NCBI RefSeq assembly: GCF_014211975.1
Contig: NZ_CP060084.1
Span: forward strand, 3,049,001 to 3,113,000
Source: Teredinibacter haidensis
GTDB lineage: Bacteria > Pseudomonadota > Gammaproteobacteria > Pseudomonadales > Cellvibrionaceae
Direction: 5' to 3'
DNA length: 64,000 nucleotides
Numbering within the stretch: position 1 is the stretch's first letter; every line of letters starts with the position of its first letter. The translations under genes and the position numbers were made by a program. Under the pieces are notes generated by a model, which saw only the letters and a list, made by a program, of their open reading frames with translations, had not been told where the DNA came from and did no database searches. This document shows, piece after piece, positions 8,901 to 17,967 of this stretch.

Positions 8901-10100
8901 ATGACAAAGTTAAATGCAGATATGCCAGATTCAAAAGGGTACTTCGGAGAATACGGCGGCCAGATAATCCCCCCCGAACTCGTCAAGGTAATGAATGACA
9001 TTGATGAAGCTTACGAGAAAGTTACCAAAACTGCGGAATTTCAACGCGAACTGCACCAACTTTATACCGACTACGTCGGCCGTCCAAGCCCCATTTATTA
9101 CGCTAAACGCCTTTCGGAAAAGCTGGGTGGAGCCCGAATTTTTCTGAAACGCGAGGACCTAAACCACACCGGCGCACATAAAATTAATCACTGCATAGGC
9201 GAAGCCCTGTTAGCCAAGTTTATGGGTAAAAAGAAAGTCTTGGCAGAAACGGGAGCAGGTCAGCACGGCGTAGCCCTTGCCACAGCTTGTGCCTTAGTCG
9301 GAATCGAATGTGAAATCCATATGGGTGAAATCGATATCCAAAAAGAGCATCCCAATGTCGTTAAAATGAAAATTTTGGGCTGTAAGCTCGTTTCAGTAAC
9401 GCGCGGAACACAGACTCTCAAAGATGCCGTGGATAGCGCCTTTGAAGAGTATTTAAAGGACCCTGTCAATTATTTTTATGCTATTGGTTCAGTGGTTGGC
9501 CCCCACCCCTTCCCCAAAATAGTTCGCGATTTTCAAAGTATTGTCGGCAAGGAGGCACGAGAACAGTTTCTGGTAAAAGAAAATAAGCTACCGGATGTGC
9601 TTGTTGCCTGCGTAGGTGGAGGCTCAAATGCGATAGGCTTATTTACGGCTTTCCTGGACGACAGCTCGGTGAGAATGATAGGCGTTGAGCCCGGAGGTAA
9701 AGGCTTGGATACCGATCAACACGCCGCGACCTTAACACTCGGAAGCAAGGGAGCTCTACACGGCTTTGAGTGTTACAACCTACAGGATAGCGATGGAAAT
9801 CCCCTGCCGGTGTACTCTATTGCCTCAGGGCTCGACTACCCGGGCGTAGGACCACAACATTGCCACTTAAAAGATATTAAGCGCGTGGAATATACAAGCA
9901 TCGATGATAGTGAATGCATGGATGCCTTTATGCAGCTATCTCGTCTGGAGGGGCTGATCCCTGCGTTGGAAAGCGCTCATGCCGTCGCCCACGCCATGAA
10001 AATAGCCAAAACAATGTCTCCCGAAGAAACGATATTAATTAACCTTTCCGGACGCGGCGATAAAGATGCCGATTTTGTTGCGAACTATTTATCGCTATAG
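8901..10100 (+). CDS. trpB: Tryptophan synthase beta chain, stand-alone
   Basis: A PLP enzyme that condenses indole with serine to give tryptophan. The 399-residue protein has the PLP lysine K94 in LNHTGAHKIN, the ETGAGQHGVA loop, the phosphate-binding GGGSNAIG loop and a C-terminal LSGRGDKD. The start is the ATG 7 nt after AAGG; a GTG just before it is also possible. No trpA follows: the next gene is convergent and unrelated. The stretch after ETGAGQHGVA (EIDIQKEHPNVVKMKILG) differs from the usual alpha-partnered enzyme. A role in indole salvage, or partnership with a distant TrpA, is inference. Confidence 0.93.
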   Translation: MTKLNADMPDSKGYFGEYGGQIIPPELVKVMNDIDEAYEKVTKTAEFQRELHQLYTDYVGRPSPIYYAKRLSEKLGGARIFLKREDLNHTGAHKINHCIGEALLAKFMGKKKVLAETGAGQHGVALATACALVGIECEIHMGEIDIQKEHPNVVKMKILGCKLVSVTRGTQTLKDAVDSAFEEYLKDPVNYFYAIGSVVGPHPFPKIVRDFQSIVGKEAREQFLVKENKLPDVLVACVGGGSNAIGLFTAFLDDSSVRMIGVEPGGKGLDTDQHAATLTLGSKGALHGFECYNLQDSDGNPLPVYSIASGLDYPGVGPQHCHLKDIKRVEYTSIDDSECMDAFMQLSRLEGLIPALESAHAVAHAMKIAKTMSPEETILINLSGRGDKDADFVANYLSL

Positions 10101-10162
10101 TGCGTGACTAAATCACCGCAAGCCTACTGCACTGCACCTTATGCATTACACAGTGCACACTA

Positions 10163-10197
10163 AACGCTGAAGGAGCCTACTTGGCTCGTTCAGCGTT
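10163..10197. terminator. Hairpin between convergent trpB and lpxR-like genes
   Basis: A 15-bp stem with one mismatch (AACGCTGAAGGAGCC / GGCTCGTTCAGCGTT) and a 5-nt loop lies between two convergent stop codons. No long U-tract on either side. Its position suggests it ends transcription from one or both directions. Confidence 0.6.
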
Positions 10198-10293
10198 GGC
10201 TAAGAAAAAAGTTCGGCACCATCGCGACTCAATTTTAGCGATACAGTAGCAGATATAAAGTACCTGCCAATGCCGATACAAACAATAGGCGCA

Positions 10294-11313
10294 CTAATCA
10301 ATTCGATAGGTAATACTTATCGCACCAAATTTACCGATTCCGGGTTGTGCACGGTACGCTCGAGAACTAAAAGCACCCGTGTAGCTAACCGCCCAACGCC
10401 CCAGATTAGTTGACGCACCGAAGGAAATTTGCGCCTGCTCGTGCCGCAGTGCAACACCGTGACTCTGCTGGTATGTATTCCCTTCAATAAGCAGGTTATT
10501 AAATTCGTAGCGAACATCCATATTCACGAACAGGTGCCAATGTTTTCCAGCCATACCGGCCGTAGGATTCACTTCGCGACCAGGGAGGTTCATGGCTGGC
10601 GGAAATGACCCGTTAAGCTCCCTGCCAAATCGCCAGGAAATAGTATAGCCCAGATCACTGTGTAAATTCCCGATACCGCCATGCGCGATACCCGACACAT
10701 CCATACCCAAACCATCGCCAAAACTGTCTTCCCAAAATCGTTTTGAGCGAGAGGCTTCCACGCGAAGAACTGGTTCATCTTTTAATTGATGGCGCCAACC
10801 CATGGGCTCATCGTTACCAATTAGCCTATGCACGATTTTTTGAGTTTGCTCGGTTCCCGTTGCCGGGCCAACCATACCGACGATGATACCCAGGCGATCA
10901 CTTAACCTTTTATCCAGCGCATAAACATTAATCCGACCCAGAATCAGGCCCGCATAAGGCTGTTGATCTTTTAATAGCGCTTCTGTTTTTATATCTTCTG
11001 GCGTACTCATAACCTGCGCAAACTGGTAGCTAATACCGCGGGATTTAACGCTGCTCCGATTTAGGTAACTATCACCGATAAGACTGTATAGAAGGCCCGG
11101 AATATTGCTTTCGCTAAACGGGCCATTTATTCCTTTACCGAAGGAAAAGGCAAAACCGTTGGTGTATCCACCGTCTTCCTGAAAAAACACATCGTTTTCC
11201 ACGAGGAAACTAACAAAACGTATATTGTCGTCGGCACTAAATGTTTTTGGGGAGAGAAGGAAAACAAAAAAGGCGCTGTAGAAACACAGCGCCCGTATTA
11301 AAGGAATCATCAC
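10294..11313 (-). CDS. LpxR-like lipid A deacylase (DUF2219), outer membrane
   Basis: A 339-residue protein with a signal peptide (cleavage near residue 27, TFSA) and a predicted beta-barrel body. It carries the LpxR/DUF2219 hallmarks: END (N40, D41), YTNG (T51), the PYAG block and GWRHQLKDEP with H175. N, D, T and H are the residue types reported at the active site of Salmonella LpxR, which removes the 3'-acyloxyacyl chain of lipid A. The start codon directly follows the stop codon of the RND pump gene, so it is the third gene of an efflux operon, an unusual partner that suggests joint control of outer-membrane permeability (inference). Confidence 0.88.
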   Translation of the reverse strand: MMIPLIRALCFYSAFFVFLLSPKTFSADDNIRFVSFLVENDVFFQEDGGYTNGFAFSFGKGINGPFSESNIPGLLYSLIGDSYLNRSSVKSRGISYQFAQVMSTPEDIKTEALLKDQQPYAGLILGRINVYALDKRLSDRLGIIVGMVGPATGTEQTQKIVHRLIGNDEPMGWRHQLKDEPVLRVEASRSKRFWEDSFGDGLGMDVSGIAHGGIGNLHSDLGYTISWRFGRELNGSFPPAMNLPGREVNPTAGMAGKHWHLFVNMDVRYEFNNLLIEGNTYQQSHGVALRHEQAQISFGASTNLGRWAVSYTGAFSSRAYRAQPGIGKFGAISITYRID

Positions 11314-14300
11314 TTATTCTTTTACACCGTACAAAAGTGCAAACAATACCGGAACACCAATAAGTGTAAGAATAGTCGCAAAACCCAGGCCCGCCATAAT
11401 AGTTACCGCCATCGGCTGGAAGAACACATCGGTTAGCAGCGGGATCATGCCTAGAATGGTGGTGACGGCCGCCATGGTCACAGGGCGCAAACGACTTACC
11501 GCAGCGTGGCTAATAGCATCGTGCCAGTTTTCACCCTCCTCTTCGTTTTGCCTTTTTATTTCTTCCACCAGCACAATACCATTTTTAATTTGCATACCAA
11601 TTAAGCTCAACACGGCAAGCAGGGCGGTAAAACTGAAGGGCGAATCTGTTACAAGCAACCCAAAAGATACTCCAACGATTACCAACGGCACCGTTAACCA
11701 GATCACCAGGGTTTGTTTCACTGAGTTAAACATAAGCACGTTAATAATAATCATGACCAGCACACCCAGGGGCAGGAAGGCAAATACCGCTTTGTTCGCC
11801 ATCTGCTGCGCTTCGTATTCACCACCCCATTCAAGCTCGTAACCTTCCGGTAACTCCAACGCTTCGATTGGCCCACGGATAGCCGCGTGCAAATCTGCGG
11901 CGCTGGTCATTGCATCCGGGTCAGCCAAAACCGCCAGCGTTCGCTTGCGATCTCGCCGCTTGATAATTGGATCGTCCCAGATAACCTCGACCGACTGCAC
12001 AAACTGGCCAATATTCACATAGCTGTTGCTCAGGGGACTGTGTATCTGAATTTGCTCCAGCTGGGCGATGCCCTCCCGCTCGTGTATGGGAGGCCGCACA
12101 AGCACGGGTAAAATATCGGAGCCATTTCGGATCACGCCAATAGGCTGCCCGTTGACACTGTATTTAATCGCATTATTTAAATCGGCCTGACCAATCCCCA
12201 AACGGCGAGCAGCGGCGGAATCAAACACCGGCTGCAGAACTTTCGCGCGTTCGCGCCAATCCTGCCGAACATTGATGGTGTTCGGATTTTCCTTTAGCAG
12301 AGCAATAACCTGCTGCCCAAGTGCTCGCAGCTCCTGTGGATCTGGCCCTATCAGCCGCGCTTCAATTTTGGCCGCTGTTGCGGGGCCAACACTGGGGCGG
12401 GTGTAGCGCACAAACGCCTGGGGGTTATTCTGCCGAATATACTCCTCGATTTTTTCCCGCAAGGCAGGGACCAATTCAAACGACTTGGCCTCCACCAATA
12501 ACTGTCCAAAACTGGGATAGGCCTTTTCCGGTGCATAGGTGAGCATAAATCGCTCTGCCCCCCTACCAATGCTTGCGGTGACCTGCTTGACCTCCTCCTG
12601 CTGCAGAATGTATTGATCCAACTGTTCCAGTTCGGCTTCGGTTTGATGGATGCTCGTGCCCTCTGGCAACCAGTAATCCACCTGCAGCAAGGGCAGTGAG
12701 CTGTCGGGGAAAAACGCCTGCCGCACATTGCCGAAAGCCAGTACCGCCAATACTAATAGAGCGACCAACCCCAGCCCCGCCAAACCGCGATAATGCAAAC
12801 AAAAATGTAATACAGCACGATACGTTCCGTAAAAAACACCCCGATAGGGATCGCGTATTTCCTCTCCCTTAGCAGCTGTGTCATTGTCGCTAAACAGCAA
12901 ATAGCAGAAGAAAGGGGTAAGAGTTACGGCCAGTACCCAACTGATCATCAACGAAATACACAATACCCAGAAAAGGCTTCCCGTAAACTCACCGGAGGCA
13001 TCTGGAGATAGACCAATAGGCGCAAAGGCCGTAACAGCAATAACCGTGGCCCCCAATAAGGGTAACTGATTGTGGGAGACAATTTTAATGGCCGCCGTCA
13101 TACGCGATGCACCACGCTGAATGCTGATCATGATGCCTTCCACCACCACAATGGCATTGTCCACCAACATACCCAAAGCAATAATCAACGCTCCGAGGGA
13201 TATGCGGTGCAAATCGATATCGAACATTCGCATAACGATAAATGTGCCGGAAATGGACAGCAGTAGAATCGCGCTCATAATCACGCCTGGTCGCCACCCC
13301 ATGGTAAACATTAACACCACAATCACGATCACAACCGCCTGCACCAAACCTTCTACAAACGAGGAAACCGAGGTCTCAACCTGCGCGGGCTGGTTGTAGA
13401 TTGCCGTAACATCCATACCCAGCGGCCGACGGGACTCTAGCTGGAGCAAACGCTCGTCCAAGAGCTTACCCACCTCCACCACATTCACCCCTGAGGCAAA
13501 AGAAACGCCCAGCGCCAAAGCTTGATGTCCGTTAAAACGATAGATATGAGAAGCCGGATCCTGATAGCCCTTGGATATATTGGCGACATCTCCCAGGTAA
13601 ACCAGCTTTCCTTCGGCACTGCCCAGCAACAAACCGGCTAGGCTACTCTCAACCCCATTGCCCAGTGCTTTGGGTTCGATACGCAGGTATTCCGACCCAA
13701 TTTGAAGGTGTCCCGCATCGGCGACAATACTGCGGCTCTGTAATAGCTGTTGAATGGTCGATAAAGAAAAACCAGACGCCGACAACTTGGCTTTGTCGAC
13801 CTCAATAAAGACCTGCTCATTGAGGCGACCGCTGACAATCACCTTGCCAACACCTTCCACCAGGACCAATTCGCGGCGCAGGTAATCCGTATAGTCGGCA
13901 ATTTCTTCGTAGCTGAAGCCCTCACCGGTCACGGCGTAAAAGCTACCATAAACATCGGAAAAATCGTCATTGATTATGGGCGCGCTCACGCCAGGCGGCA
14001 GCTGTGCCTCCATATCGCGGATCTTGCGTCGCATTTCATCCCAAATCTGTGCAAGATCATCTTTGCGATAGTAACTTTTCATTTCCACTTCCACCTGCGA
14101 AAGACCCGCAGTGGATACAGAAACGATATCGTCCACATAGGGCAATTGCTGGATGGCATTTTCGATCGGCAAGGTAACCTCTTCTTCCACCTCCAGCGCA
14201 GACGCTCCAGGGTAGCGGGTTACAATCACGGCCTGCTTAATGGTGAAGGCCGGATCTTCCAAACGACCCAAGTCCAAAAAAGACAAGATACCGCCGCCAA

Positions 14301-14364
14301 TCAGTAAAACCACAACCATCCAAGAAATGGTTGGCCGGGTAATAGTATATTCAGTTAGTTTCAT
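11314..14364 (-). CDS. RND-family efflux pump, inner-membrane permease (AcrB-like)
   Basis: A 1016-residue proton-driven transporter of the hydrophobe/amphiphile efflux type. It begins with a membrane segment after ITRPTISWM and shows the two-fold RND repeat with large periplasmic loops. In TM4 the relay motif is GMLVDNAIVVVE (one Asp, with Asn where AcrB has a second Asp), and TM10 keeps the lysine in IKNGIVLVEEI. The single-Asp form and the YPGASALEVEEEVTLPIE start resemble the TriC/VexF-like branch more than AcrB itself. It follows the adaptor gene by 20 bp and abuts the LpxR-like gene. The outer-membrane channel is not encoded here, so a shared TolC is expected. Substrates unknown. Confidence 0.95.
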   Translation of the reverse strand: MKLTEYTITRPTISWMVVVLLIGGGILSFLDLGRLEDPAFTIKQAVIVTRYPGASALEVEEEVTLPIENAIQQLPYVDDIVSVSTAGLSQVEVEMKSYYRKDDLAQIWDEMRRKIRDMEAQLPPGVSAPIINDDFSDVYGSFYAVTGEGFSYEEIADYTDYLRRELVLVEGVGKVIVSGRLNEQVFIEVDKAKLSASGFSLSTIQQLLQSRSIVADAGHLQIGSEYLRIEPKALGNGVESSLAGLLLGSAEGKLVYLGDVANISKGYQDPASHIYRFNGHQALALGVSFASGVNVVEVGKLLDERLLQLESRRPLGMDVTAIYNQPAQVETSVSSFVEGLVQAVVIVIVVLMFTMGWRPGVIMSAILLLSISGTFIVMRMFDIDLHRISLGALIIALGMLVDNAIVVVEGIMISIQRGASRMTAAIKIVSHNQLPLLGATVIAVTAFAPIGLSPDASGEFTGSLFWVLCISLMISWVLAVTLTPFFCYLLFSDNDTAAKGEEIRDPYRGVFYGTYRAVLHFCLHYRGLAGLGLVALLVLAVLAFGNVRQAFFPDSSLPLLQVDYWLPEGTSIHQTEAELEQLDQYILQQEEVKQVTASIGRGAERFMLTYAPEKAYPSFGQLLVEAKSFELVPALREKIEEYIRQNNPQAFVRYTRPSVGPATAAKIEARLIGPDPQELRALGQQVIALLKENPNTINVRQDWRERAKVLQPVFDSAAARRLGIGQADLNNAIKYSVNGQPIGVIRNGSDILPVLVRPPIHEREGIAQLEQIQIHSPLSNSYVNIGQFVQSVEVIWDDPIIKRRDRKRTLAVLADPDAMTSAADLHAAIRGPIEALELPEGYELEWGGEYEAQQMANKAVFAFLPLGVLVMIIINVLMFNSVKQTLVIWLTVPLVIVGVSFGLLVTDSPFSFTALLAVLSLIGMQIKNGIVLVEEIKRQNEEEGENWHDAISHAAVSRLRPVTMAAVTTILGMIPLLTDVFFQPMAVTIMAGLGFATILTLIGVPVLFALLYGVKE

Positions 14365-14384
14365 GTTTATTCCCCGAGCTTGAT

Positions 14385-15470
14385 TTACAGACCGCGTTCT
14401 TTAATGATGGGCTTTACCTGCAAGCCTTCGCTCAAGTAGCTAACACCCGCGGCAACAACGGTATCACCAGCAACCAAGCCCTCCTCAATTATGAGATAGC
14501 CCTGCTCTACGCCAGCGACAGCTACTAGGGCTTGATGTACACGCATATCCTCATCCAGCTTCCATACCATGGATTGATCGGTGCGCTGAAAAACCGCTTC
14601 CACCGGCACCAACACAGCCTCAGAAGGACCGCTGCTAAGATAGGGGCCAAGATCCAGCTCCACCGATACCGCCATCCCTGGCAGCACAGGAAATTCGGCA
14701 ATCGACGGCAACTGATAAACAATGCTGTAGGAGCGGGTAAGGCGATCAGGATTGGAATCATATTCCTTAAAACAGGCGGTATAGGCTTTTATAGGGTAGG
14801 CGACAAAGCGCACGCTGGAGCAGATTTGTGTGGGATCTACCGACTTATCGAGCTGCCCCAAAAGGCTTTCGGGAATGCTAAAGCGAACATCCATCGTTCC
14901 CTCACTACGAAACTGCATAACCACTATATTCGCGCCTATCGTTTGATAATTCTCGACCTGTAAATGGGCAACCACACCATCAAAAGGAGCCTTTAGCTGC
15001 GTGTGTTGAAGATTGTCTTTGGCTATTGCCAACGCAGCCTCTGCAGCCTTTAATTGGGCTTCTGCGGCATCAAACTCCGAAGGGCTGATAAACTGCTTTG
15101 ACAAAAGCTTTTCCATTTTTTTGAACTGCGACTGAGCCAGCTGAAAATGCGCCTGCCTATCGGCCAATTGATTGCGGTACTCCGCTTCATCCAACGCAGC
15201 CAGTAGCGCACCTTTTTTGTAAGCTTTCCCCGGAACCGCCAGCAACTCATTCAACTGCCCGCCCACCCGAAACGCCAGATCCGACTTGCTCGACGCTTCC
15301 GTAGTACCAGGAAACTGACGCAATACATCAGCACTAAAGGGTAGCGCCGCCACCAATTTTGCCGGGCGCACGAGCTCAACCGCAGTAGCCTTAGAGCCCA
15401 TATCTTCCCCGCAAGCGGAGAGAAACACTATCGACATCAATATAAGGGGTACAAACAGACGAGCTTTCAT
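14385..15470 (-). CDS. RND efflux periplasmic adaptor lipoprotein (membrane fusion protein)
   Basis: The adaptor links the inner-membrane pump to the outer-membrane channel. From this ATG the protein has 361 residues and starts with a lipoprotein signal ending in the lipobox LSAC. A biotinyl-lipoyl-like half motif (GQLNELLAVPGKAYKKGALLA), a coiled-coil hairpin (about residues 80-140) and the returning half (LKAPFDGVVAHLQV) follow. A longer frame begins at 15539, but its extra 23 residues would bury the signal peptide and would overlap the operator region, so the inner start is chosen. First gene of the efflux operon, divergent from its likely repressor. Confidence 0.93.
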   Translation of the reverse strand: MKARLFVPLILMSIVFLSACGEDMGSKATAVELVRPAKLVAALPFSADVLRQFPGTTEASSKSDLAFRVGGQLNELLAVPGKAYKKGALLAALDEAEYRNQLADRQAHFQLAQSQFKKMEKLLSKQFISPSEFDAAEAQLKAAEAALAIAKDNLQHTQLKAPFDGVVAHLQVENYQTIGANIVVMQFRSEGTMDVRFSIPESLLGQLDKSVDPTQICSSVRFVAYPIKAYTACFKEYDSNPDRLTRSYSIVYQLPSIAEFPVLPGMAVSVELDLGPYLSSGPSEAVLVPVEAVFQRTDQSMVWKLDEDMRVHQALVAVAGVEQGYLIIEEGLVAGDTVVAAGVSYLSEGLQVKPIIKERGL

Positions 15471-15526
15471 ATAAAACCTTTTATTACAGGATTGGATTGC
15501 TTGGAGAGAAATTTGACACAAACATT

Positions 15527-15550
15527 TACATACATTCACGAATGTACGTA
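15527..15550. promoter_or_regulatory. AcrR-like operator between efflux operon and TetR gene
   Basis: A 24-bp near-palindrome: left half TACATACATTCA, right half CGAATGTACGTA, with 10 of 12 positions symmetric. It closely resembles the AcrR operator of E. coli (half-site TACATACATT, right half AATGTATGTA). It sits 57 bp upstream of the adaptor start and 49 bp upstream of the regulator start, so one bound dimer pair could control both promoters. Confidence 0.8.
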
Positions 15551-15598
15551 TACTATAGTCAGTAGGTTACGAACGCAAGCAACAGGTCTTATAAAACC

Positions 15599-16216
15599 AT
15601 GCGAAAAACGAAAGAAGAAGCCGAGAAAACATACAATGCACTGCTGGACTCCGCCGCCGCACTGTTCATATTGAAAGGCGTGACAAATACAACCCTTAAC
15701 GATATAGCGAAGAATGCGGGGTTGACGCGCGGCGCGGTTTACTGGCATTTCCCCAATAAAGATTGGGTTGTTATGGCGCTATGGGATAGGGGGGCGCTAC
15801 ACGTACACCAAGACATGGTAACCAAGCTGAAAGAGCTGCAAAGGGAACCAAAACTGGAAAAGTTTGTAAAGCAAATGCACAACATGTTTGGGCTCGTTAA
15901 CGAGGATCCCAGTTTCACGCAGGCAATTAAAATCACGATGAATTGTGTTGAAATCACGGAGGAGTCATCGGAGCTGCAGGATTACCTTAATCAGAACAAA
16001 AACAACCTTTACGGCGCAATCAAAACAGCGATAACGAGCTTACATGCCGCTGGAGAACTTACGCAGTCCTACACTGCCGATCTAATCACCAATAGTTTGT
16101 GGGTCTTACTGATTGGACTGGTTAACATTGAGCTGGACATTCATCGCCCGAATGAATTCACAGCAACACGGGATACGGAATTGTTTGATTTGTGGTTGAA
16201 GGGTTTTATTGCGTAA
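15599..16216 (+). CDS. TetR/AcrR-family repressor of the divergent efflux operon
   Basis: A 205-residue regulator. The N-terminal helix-turn-helix is clear at about residues 30-55 (TTLNDIAKNAGLTRGAVYWHF then NKDW), preceded by the usual LDSAAALFILKG helix. The C-terminal ligand domain resembles AcrR/TtgR-type sensors (TetR_C_2), including an LVNEDPSFTQAIKITMN segment. It is divergent from the RND operon and flanks an AcrR-like operator, so it very likely represses the pump and itself and is released by pump substrates (inference from family and context). Its 3' end is followed by the aceA terminator from the opposite strand. Confidence 0.93.
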   Translation: MRKTKEEAEKTYNALLDSAAALFILKGVTNTTLNDIAKNAGLTRGAVYWHFPNKDWVVMALWDRGALHVHQDMVTKLKELQREPKLEKFVKQMHNMFGLVNEDPSFTQAIKITMNCVEITEESSELQDYLNQNKNNLYGAIKTAITSLHAAGELTQSYTADLITNSLWVLLIGLVNIELDIHRPNEFTATRDTELFDLWLKGFIA

Positions 16217-16222
16217 AAAGAA

Positions 16223-16242
16223 CGCGCAGCAAAAGCTGCGCG
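16223..16242 (-). terminator. Terminator of aceA
   Basis: A perfect 8-bp GC-rich stem (CGCGCAGC / GCTGCGCG) with a 4-nt loop. On the minus strand it is followed by a U-rich run (TTCTTTTT), as in an intrinsic terminator, and lies 19 bp after the aceA stop. It could also serve the convergent TetR gene. Confidence 0.8.
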
Positions 16243-16261
16243 CTTACATCTCCGAGGGCTT

Positions 16262-17860
16262 TTACGAAAATTGATTCATAGTATTCAGCTCACCCGAGGC
16301 CTTTAACGCCTGAGAACCTGAAAAATATTCCTTATGATCGTCGCCAATATTTGAGCCAGACATGTCCTGATGCTTTACACAGGCCAGACTTTCGCGAATT
16401 TCCTTGCGCTGAACATTTTTCACATAGGCCAGCATGCCTTGCTCACCAAAGTATTCCCGCGCCAAACTGTCGGTTGAAACCGCAGCCGTGTGGTACGTTG
16501 GCAGCGTAATCAAGTGATGGAAAATTCCCGCCTGAGTGGCAGCATCCTTTTGGAATGCGCGAATTCGCTCATCCGCCGCTTGCGCCAATTCAGAGCTGTC
16601 GTATTGGGCGCTCATTAAATTGTCACGCTGATACTCCGATACATCCCGCCCTTCCTCCTGCCAGTTATCAAAAACCTGCTGGCGGAAGCTCAAGGTCCAA
16701 TTAAAGGACGGGCTATTGTTATACACCAACTTGGCGTTGGGAATAACTTTGCGAATACGTTTGACCATTCCGGAAATCTGGCCAACGTGCGGTTTTTCAG
16801 TTTCTATCCACAAAAGATCTGCGCCGTGCTGAAGCGATGTAATACAATCCAGTACGACACGATCTTCTCCGGTATTTGGTTTAAAGCGAACCAATCCATT
16901 GGCCATACGCTTAACTTTAATATGCCTTTCACGCTGAGAAATAACCAGATCACCGGTCTTTAAACTGTCTAGAGAAGTAATTTCATCGCCGTCAATAAAC
17001 TCATTGTACTGCTGTGCAAGGTCACCATCATTTTGGCAGACTGGAATTTTCTGCGTTAAGCCAGCACCCAAAGAATCCGTGCGCGCAACAATAACACCGT
17101 CATCTACGCCCAACTCTAGAAATGCGTAACGCACTGCATTAATTTTGGCCAAGAAATCCTCATGGGGAACCGTTACCTTGCCATCTTGATGACCACACTG
17201 TTTTGCATCGGACACTTGGTTTTCAATTTGAATACAACAGGCCCCTGCTTCAATCATTTTTTTCGCCAGCAGGTACGTCGCTTCTTCATTGCCAAAGCCC
17301 GCATCAATATCGGCAATAATGGGTACGACATGCGTTTCAAAATTGTCGATACACTTCTGAAGGTATTTTGATTTAACTGTATCACCCGATTTTTTTGCGT
17401 CGTCCATATCTTTAAACAAATGGCGAAGCTCTCGTGAATCGGCCTGCTTCAAGAATGTATACAATTCCTCGATCAGCTCGGGAACAGTCGTTTTCTCATG
17501 CATGGACTGATCGGGTAGAGGGCCGAACTCTGAGCGCATAGCTGCGACCATCCAACCCGACAAATATAGATAACGGCCTTTGGTCGTGCCAAAATGCTTT
17601 TTAATGGAGATCATTTTTTGCTGGCCGATAAAGCCATGCCAGCAGCCCAACGATTGTGTGTACTGCTCCGGGTTTTTGTCGTAGGCCGCCATATCTTCAC
17701 GCATAATAGTGGCGGTATAACGGGCGATATCCAATCCGGTTTCAAAGCGATTTTGCAAGCGCATTCGGGCTACATATTCCGGGTTAATGGTCTCCCAGGA
17801 ACGCCCGTGTGAAGAGATGGTCTTGGAAGCATGTTTTGATTCTACCGTGTATTTATTCAT
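16262..17860 (-). CDS. aceA: Isocitrate lyase, long form
   Basis: Splits isocitrate into glyoxylate and succinate, the first glyoxylate-shunt step that lets cells grow on acetate or fatty acids. At 532 residues it belongs to the longer class found in Pseudomonas and relatives, not the about 430-residue E. coli class. The catalytic segment reads KQCGHQDGK (near residue 222), with the usual KKCGH altered at the second position as in this class. Upstream blocks include IADIDAGFGN and CIQIENQVSD. GAGG 6 nt before the ATG supports the start. It lies downstream of glcB on the same strand with a hairpin between, giving both joint and separate regulation. Confidence 0.96.
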   Translation of the reverse strand: MNKYTVESKHASKTISSHGRSWETINPEYVARMRLQNRFETGLDIARYTATIMREDMAAYDKNPEQYTQSLGCWHGFIGQQKMISIKKHFGTTKGRYLYLSGWMVAAMRSEFGPLPDQSMHEKTTVPELIEELYTFLKQADSRELRHLFKDMDDAKKSGDTVKSKYLQKCIDNFETHVVPIIADIDAGFGNEEATYLLAKKMIEAGACCIQIENQVSDAKQCGHQDGKVTVPHEDFLAKINAVRYAFLELGVDDGVIVARTDSLGAGLTQKIPVCQNDGDLAQQYNEFIDGDEITSLDSLKTGDLVISQRERHIKVKRMANGLVRFKPNTGEDRVVLDCITSLQHGADLLWIETEKPHVGQISGMVKRIRKVIPNAKLVYNNSPSFNWTLSFRQQVFDNWQEEGRDVSEYQRDNLMSAQYDSSELAQAADERIRAFQKDAATQAGIFHHLITLPTYHTAAVSTDSLAREYFGEQGMLAYVKNVQRKEIRESLACVKHQDMSGSNIGDDHKEYFSGSQALKASGELNTMNQFS

Positions 17861-17904
17861 ATAAACCTCAGACTTTTCTGAAAAATTTGCGCAGAGAGCC
17901 CTAA

Positions 17905-17930
17905 ACCATTCCCGCGTTAGCGAGAATGGT
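17905..17930 (-). terminator. Intercistronic hairpin between glcB and aceA
   Basis: An 11-bp stem with one mismatch (ACCATTCCCGC / GCGAGAATGGT) and a 4-nt loop lies 37 bp after the glcB stop and 44 bp before the aceA start. The U-tract is poor, so it may be a leaky terminator or RNA-processing site that sets the two levels apart. Confidence 0.5.
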
Positions 17931-17967
17931 CTATTGAACCCTGGTGCGGGGTTAATAGGTGAGCGGG

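Noticed and set aside
15471..15539. Longer start for the efflux adaptor
   Set aside because: It would put 23 cysteine-rich residues before the lipoprotein signal and extend into the AcrR-like operator.
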